The notes under the pieces are model-generated. The model was not told where the DNA came from. It did not search any database and was given only the letters and a program-made list of their open reading frames with translations. A DNA stretch of 42,875 nucleotides from the NCBI GenBank assembly GCA_947624435.1, contig CANQKE010000022.1:1-42875 (forward strand), read 5' to 3'. The translations under genes and the position numbers were made by a program. This DNA comes from an uncultured Ruminiclostridium sp. Its GTDB lineage: Bacteria; Bacillota; Clostridia; Oscillospirales; Ruminococcaceae. Shown here one piece after another: positions 39,009 through 42,875 of this stretch (position 1 is its first letter; each line of letters begins with the position of its first letter).

Positions 39009-40886
39009 ATGTCTGCACCTATATATGACAGCTTTGACCCGACGTATAAAGCGCCGTTCGGGGCGATAAGGAAATATCAGTCGGCGCGGTTCACCCTGCG
39101 TTTTTCAAAGGAATGGCACGCCGCAGAGCCGACGCTGGTGGTGTTCCGTCCGGAAAATAAGGAAAGATTTATTCCGCTTTCCCCCGCGGGAGAAGATGAG
39201 GAATGCAATATATTCTCCTGCGAGTTCAGCCCGATGAACGCGGGGCTTCACTATTACTATTTCACTGTGATAATCGACGGGAACCGCAGATATATAAAGC
39301 GCAACGGGGCGAGCCTCGGGGTGCTGGACGACGGCGATATGTTCCAGCTTACCGTATTCAGCGCGGACGAGCATACTCCCGACTGGCTCAAGGGCGGCGT
39401 GATGTATCAGATATTCCCGGACAGGTTCTGCCGCAGCGGGAAAACGCACGACAATGTACCCGATGACCGCATTATCCACGAAAACTGGGAGGACACGCCG
39501 TATTACCGTCCGGACGAAAACGGCACGATACGCAACAACGACTATTTCGGCGGCGACCTTAAAGGTATCGAAGAAAAGCTGCCGTATCTTGAGCAGCTGG
39601 GCGTAACCTGCATATATCTTAATCCTATCTTTGAATCCCACGAGAACCACCGCTATTCCACCGCCTGCTATGAGAGGATAGACCCTTTGCTCGGCAGTGA
39701 GCGGGATTTTACCGAGCTATGCGAACAGGCGAAAGCGCACGGCATAAAGATAATCCTTGACGGGGTATTTTCCCATACAGGCGCGGACAGCGAATATTTC
39801 AACAAATTCGGCAGATACGGGGAGAATTTCGGCGCGTACCGTTCCCCCGACAGCCGCTACCGCGATTGGTACTGTTTTGTAAACTATCCCAAGGAATATG
39901 AATCCTGGTGGGGAATTACCACCCTGCCTAACGTCAACGAAAATAATCCCGACTACACCGAATATATCTGCGGCAAGGACGGAATACTTCAAAGGTGGAT
40001 AGATAAAGGCGCGGCGGGCTGGCGGTTAGACGTTGCGGACGAGCTGCCGGACGAGTTTATCGACAACATAAACCGCGCGGTAAAGGCAAAGGGCGACGAC
40101 AAGGTAATATACGGCGAGGTATGGGAGGACGCTTCCAACAAGGAGAGCTACGGCGTGCGCCGGAGGTATCTTACCGGCGGACAGCTTGACAGCGTGATGA
40201 ACTACCCGTTTAAGGAAGCGATAATAAATTATATAAAATCCTCCGACCCGCAGCCGTTTGTGGACGGGATAATGACGATACTGGAGCATTATCCGAAGCC
40301 GTCCGTCGATATACTGATGAACTTTCTTTCCACCCACGACACCGAGCGTATACTCACCCGGCTTGCGGGTGACGAGGTGGGCTGGCACGACCGGGAATGG
40401 CAGGCGGAGCGGTACCTTGCCGACTGGCAGTATGTATACGGCATTTCGCTTTTGAAATGCGCGATGGTGTTGCAGTTTTTCCTGCCGGGAATACCCTGTA
40501 TCTACTACGGCGACGAGGCGGGATTGGAGGGTTACAAGGACCCGTTCAATCGGCGCGGCTATCCGTGGGGCAAGGAAAATCTTGCGCTGGTCGAATTTAC
40601 TAAAGAATTGTCGAAGATAAGAAAAGCCTGCTCGGCGTTTGCCGAGGGGGAGCTTAAATTCCTCACGGTGACGAGAGAGGAATGCGTGTTCGCGCGTATC
40701 GACGCTTCGACCGGAGAAGCGGCTGTGATTTTCCTCAACAAGTCAAAGCATACAAGGTCATACGATCTTAATGAATACAAGGAGTTTCGCAGCATGAATG
40801 TTCTTCGTGGAACAATCGGAAAGCTGCTGACCGTTCCGCCGTTCGATTACGGCGCGGTCTCCTGCTCGGTCCAAAAGGAAAATTGA
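39009..40886 (+). CDS. GH13 alpha-amylase-family enzyme (neopullulanase/cyclomaltodextrinase type)
   Basis: A 625-residue GH13 enzyme. A CBM34-like N-terminal beta domain (1-125) is followed by the catalytic barrel. Region I is DGVFSHTG, region II GWRLDVADE with nucleophile Asp341, region III GEVW with acid/base Glu370, and region IV FLSTHDTE with Asp444. The N-terminal domain and the GEVW/WRLD forms fit neopullulanase, maltogenic amylase or cyclomaltodextrinase. There is no signal peptide, so it acts on imported maltodextrins or glycogen. GAGGG lies 12 nt before the ATG, slightly far. It is downstream of glgP. Confidence 0.92.
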   Translation: MSAPIYDSFDPTYKAPFGAIRKYQSARFTLRFSKEWHAAEPTLVVFRPENKERFIPLSPAGEDEECNIFSCEFSPMNAGLHYYYFTVIIDGNRRYIKRNGASLGVLDDGDMFQLTVFSADEHTPDWLKGGVMYQIFPDRFCRSGKTHDNVPDDRIIHENWEDTPYYRPDENGTIRNNDYFGGDLKGIEEKLPYLEQLGVTCIYLNPIFESHENHRYSTACYERIDPLLGSERDFTELCEQAKAHGIKIILDGVFSHTGADSEYFNKFGRYGENFGAYRSPDSRYRDWYCFVNYPKEYESWWGITTLPNVNENNPDYTEYICGKDGILQRWIDKGAAGWRLDVADELPDEFIDNINRAVKAKGDDKVIYGEVWEDASNKESYGVRRRYLTGGQLDSVMNYPFKEAIINYIKSSDPQPFVDGIMTILEHYPKPSVDILMNFLSTHDTERILTRLAGDEVGWHDREWQAERYLADWQYVYGISLLKCAMVLQFFLPGIPCIYYGDEAGLEGYKDPFNRRGYPWGKENLALVEFTKELSKIRKACSAFAEGELKFLTVTREECVFARIDASTGEAAVIFLNKSKHTRSYDLNEYKEFRSMNVLRGTIGKLLTVPPFDYGAVSCSVQKEN

Positions 40887-40935
40887 TACGGCCGTAAATT
40901 AATTATCAAGCTAAGGAATGTGAACGGAGGTAAAT

Positions 40936-42141
40936 ATGGGTAAGGCTCTTATTATAGGCGCGGGCGGAGTTGCAGGCGTATGCGCTCATAAATGCGCGCA
41001 AAACAGCGATATTTTCAGCGAATTGTGTATAGCAAGCCGGACTTTGTCAAAGTGTGACGCGCTGAGATCCGCGATAGAGGCTAAGGGTACAAAGACCGTG
41101 ATAAGCACCGCTCAGGTGGACGCAGACAGTGTAGATCAGCTTACCGCACTTATCCAAAAGGAAAAGCCGGATATAGTGATAAACCTCGCGCTGCCGTATC
41201 AGGATCTTACGATAATGGAGGCGTGCCTTAAAACTCATACCGATTATGTGGATACCGCGAATTATGAGCATCCGGACACCGCAAAATTCGAGTATAAATA
41301 TCAATGGGCGTACCGCGAAAAATTCAAAGAGGCGGGAATAACCGCATTGCTTGGCAGCGGGTTCGACCCCGGCGTTACCGGCGTGTTCTGCGCTTACGCG
41401 CAAAAGCATTACTTCGATGAGATAAACTATATAGATATACTCGACTGCAACGGCGGCGACCACGGTTATCCGTTCGCTACGAATTTCAATCCCGAAATAA
41501 ATATCCGCGAGGTATCCGCAAAGGGCAGCTATATCCAGGACGGAAAATGGGTAGAGACCGAACCGATGGAAATAAAGCGGGAATACGATTTTGAGCAGGT
41601 CGGCAAAAAGGACATGTATCTTTTGCACCACGAGGAGCTGGAGTCCCTCGCGCTGAATATCAAAGGGATAAAGCGCATACGGTTTTTCATGACCTTCGGG
41701 CAGAGCTATCTCACTCACTTAAAGTGTTTGGAAAACGTCGGCATGACCTCGATAAAACCGATAATGTACGAGGGCAGAGAGATAGTGCCTTTGCAATTCC
41801 TTAAGGCGGTACTTCCCGACCCCGCGTCGCTCGGTCCGAGGACAAAGGGCAAGACCAATATCGGCTGTATCTGTATCGGCAAAAAGGACGGCAAGCCGGT
41901 GCATTACAAGGTATATAACATCTGTGACCATCAGGAATGCTACCGAGAGGTAGGCTCCCAGGCGATAAGCTACACCACCGGCGTCCCCGCCATGATAGGC
42001 GCGATGATGGTAATGACCGGAAAATGGAAAAAGCCCGGGGTATTCAATATCGAGGAATTCGACCCCGACCCGTTCATGGACGCGCTGAATAAGTGGGGAC
42101 TGCCGTGGATAGAGGATTTTGATCCGGAACTTGTGGAATGA
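40936..42141 (+). CDS. Saccharopine dehydrogenase-family protein, probable carboxynorspermidine/carboxyspermidine dehydrogenase
   Basis: A 401-residue reductase. The N-terminal Rossmann loop is GAGGVAGVCAHKCAQ, and FDPGVTGVFCAYAQKH with DCNGGDHGYPFATNFNPE marks the carboxynorspermidine synthase branch rather than lysine-pathway saccharopine reductases. It would condense putrescine (or diaminopropane) with aspartate semialdehyde, using NADPH, to carboxy(nor)spermidine, which a separate decarboxylase converts to spermidine or norspermidine. That decarboxylase gene is not adjacent within the window. CGGAGG precedes the ATG. It links logically to aguA and aguB, about 31 kb away, which make putrescine. 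Confidence 0.9.
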   Translation: MGKALIIGAGGVAGVCAHKCAQNSDIFSELCIASRTLSKCDALRSAIEAKGTKTVISTAQVDADSVDQLTALIQKEKPDIVINLALPYQDLTIMEACLKTHTDYVDTANYEHPDTAKFEYKYQWAYREKFKEAGITALLGSGFDPGVTGVFCAYAQKHYFDEINYIDILDCNGGDHGYPFATNFNPEINIREVSAKGSYIQDGKWVETEPMEIKREYDFEQVGKKDMYLLHHEELESLALNIKGIKRIRFFMTFGQSYLTHLKCLENVGMTSIKPIMYEGREIVPLQFLKAVLPDPASLGPRTKGKTNIGCICIGKKDGKPVHYKVYNICDHQECYREVGSQAISYTTGVPAMIGAMMVMTGKWKKPGVFNIEEFDPDPFMDALNKWGLPWIEDFDPELVE

Positions 42142-42147
42142 TAAATT

Positions 42148-42176
42148 AAACGCTCGAGCGAAAGGCTTGAGCGTTT
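42148..42176 (+). terminator. Terminator after the carboxy(nor)spermidine dehydrogenase gene
   Basis: A 12-bp stem with one G-U pair (42148-42159 / 42165-42176) and a 5-nt loop lies directly after the stop codon. Confidence 0.85.
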
Positions 42177-42263
42177 ATGTTTATAAAAACGGTTTGTAAA
42201 CTATCCTTTTCGTGAATAATCATTGAGAGCTTCTCTCTCGAGTGAAACCAAAATCGTCGGAGT

Positions 42264-42310
42264 CCGGGGAGCGACCCGCTCCCCGGCGGGGTTTGGGGCG
42301 GAGCCCCAAA
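42264..42310 (-). terminator. Two tandem GC-rich hairpins between convergent genes
   Basis: Stem 1 is 10 bp (42264-42273 / 42277-42286, 3-nt loop). Stem 2 is 8 bp (42292-42299 / 42303-42310, 3-nt loop). They follow the ABC ATPase stop codon on the minus strand. The block may be a dispersed intergenic repeat. Confidence 0.6.
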
Positions 42311-42317
42311 AATCCCC

Positions 42318-42875
42318 TCACTTCACCTTACTCATAACCCCTTTATCCATCTCATTCACCGTATCGCACAGCACGTCGATGTCCTCCGCGGTGTGCGAGG
42401 CGATAAGGATAGTTTTGCCCTGCTCCTTAAGGCTCAGCAGGTACTGCCTCATATCCGCCACGCCCTCTTTATCAAGCCCGTTCATCGGCTCGTCCAGCAC
42501 CAGCAGATCGGGATCTTCCATTATCGCCTGAGCTAACCCTAACCGCTGCCGCATGCCCAGCGAGTACTTGCGCACCGGTAACTTTAACTCGGGGTCAAGT
42601 CCCACCCGCACTATGCTCTCCTTTATCTGCTCTTCGCCTATCTTATTATTCAGCGAGGCAAGCAGCTTCAGATTGCGGTAGCCGCTGTAGTATGGGATAA
42701 ACCCCGGCGTTTCTATTATTATCCCTATGCTGTCGGGAAAATCGCGATCCTTGCCGATCCTCTTTCCCGCTACCGTGACCTCTCCGGCGGTGGGGTGGAC
42801 AAAGCCGCATATGCACTTCATAAGCATAGTCTTGCCGCTGCCGTTTCGCCCGATAAGACCGTGTATCTTCCCGCG
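42318..42875 (-). CDS. ABC transporter ATP-binding protein (partial, N terminus beyond the window)
   Basis: The C-terminal 185 codons of an ABC ATPase; the gene continues past the window end. Walker A (LIGRNGSGKT) is read from bases 42828-42875, upstream of the first internal ATG. The signature YSLGMRQRLGLAQAI, Walker B LLVLDEPMNGLD and H-loop SHTAEDI follow. The short domain and MRQRLGLAQA form resemble CcmA/BcrA-type exporters with a separate membrane subunit, for example antibiotic or lipid export; substrate unknown. No partner gene is visible because the operon leaves the window. Confidence 0.92.
   Translation of the reverse strand, partial: RGKIHGLIGRNGSGKTMLMKCICGFVHPTAGEVTVAGKRIGKDRDFPDSIGIIIETPGFIPYYSGYRNLKLLASLNNKIGEEQIKESIVRVGLDPELKLPVRKYSLGMRQRLGLAQAIMEDPDLLVLDEPMNGLDKEGVADMRQYLLSLKEQGKTILIASHTAEDIDVLCDTVNEMDKGVMSKVK

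Noticed and set aside
1-42875. tRNA, rRNA, CRISPR arrays, insertion sequences or prophage genes
   Set aside because: I looked for tRNA-like cloverleafs, regularly spaced repeats and transposase or integrase motifs and saw none; no dedicated search program was run.

Overview
The window looks like chromosomal DNA of an anaerobic, spore-forming, low-to-moderate GC Gram-positive bacterium of the class Clostridia, most likely an Oscillospiraceae/Ruminococcus-type gut organism. The grounds are a complete spoIIAA-spoIIAB-sigF operon, a ferredoxin-dependent indolepyruvate oxidoreductase, strong AGGAGG-type ribosome sites, consensus sigma-A promoters, and several glycoside hydrolases for plant and storage glycans. 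No rRNA, tRNA, CRISPR array, phage or transposase gene was seen. The genus is an inference.

Layout. 1-2.8 kb: a flavodoxin-fold oxidoreductase and a GH31 alpha-glycosidase on the minus strand. 2.8-5.9 kb: an AgrA/AgrC-like (VirR/VirS-like) two-component system and a lipoprotein. The lipoprotein promoter carries two identical 13-bp repeats 21 bp apart, and the whole module is bracketed by a 36-bp direct repeat (34/36 identical) that doubles as a promoter. 5.9-8.0 kb: a low-molecular-weight phosphatase and the forespore sigma-F operon. 8.0-12.4 kb: a minus-strand operon iorA-iorB-aguA-aguB joining aromatic 2-oxoacid oxidation to agmatine-to-putrescine conversion. 12.6-15.0 kb: a CPA2 antiporter and a CDF metal exporter that lacks an ordinary start codon. 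15.0-20.1 kb: a phospho-alditol surface-glycan operon (CDP-glycerol-type transferase, IspD/TarI-like cytidylyltransferase, epimerase, and a LicD protein fused to a degenerate epimerase). A parS-like ParB site lies between its first two genes, and a 27-codon small ORF follows it. 20.1-24 kb: mnmE and a SecA2-like ATPase. 24-27.9 kb: the lower-glycolysis operon pgk-tpiA-gpmI. 28-33.5 kb: a GH36 alpha-galactosidase, WYL regulator, DUF3810 protease-like membrane protein and ADP-ribosylglycohydrolase-like protein in one operon. 33.6-36.1 kb: an alpha/beta hydrolase and glmU. 36.5-42.1 kb, plus strand: glycogen phosphorylase, a GH13 enzyme and a carboxy(nor)spermidine dehydrogenase. The window ends inside an ABC ATPase gene.

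How the parts fit. GH31, GH36, GH13 and glycogen phosphorylase feed hexose phosphates into the glycolytic operon. aguA, aguB and the carboxy(nor)spermidine dehydrogenase are three steps of an arginine-derived polyamine route. The parS-like site together with mnmE suggests an origin-proximal location. The most unusual item is the repeat-bracketed regulator-kinase-lipoprotein cassette with its own VirR-box-like promoter. Every functional call is made by reading motifs; no database search was run.
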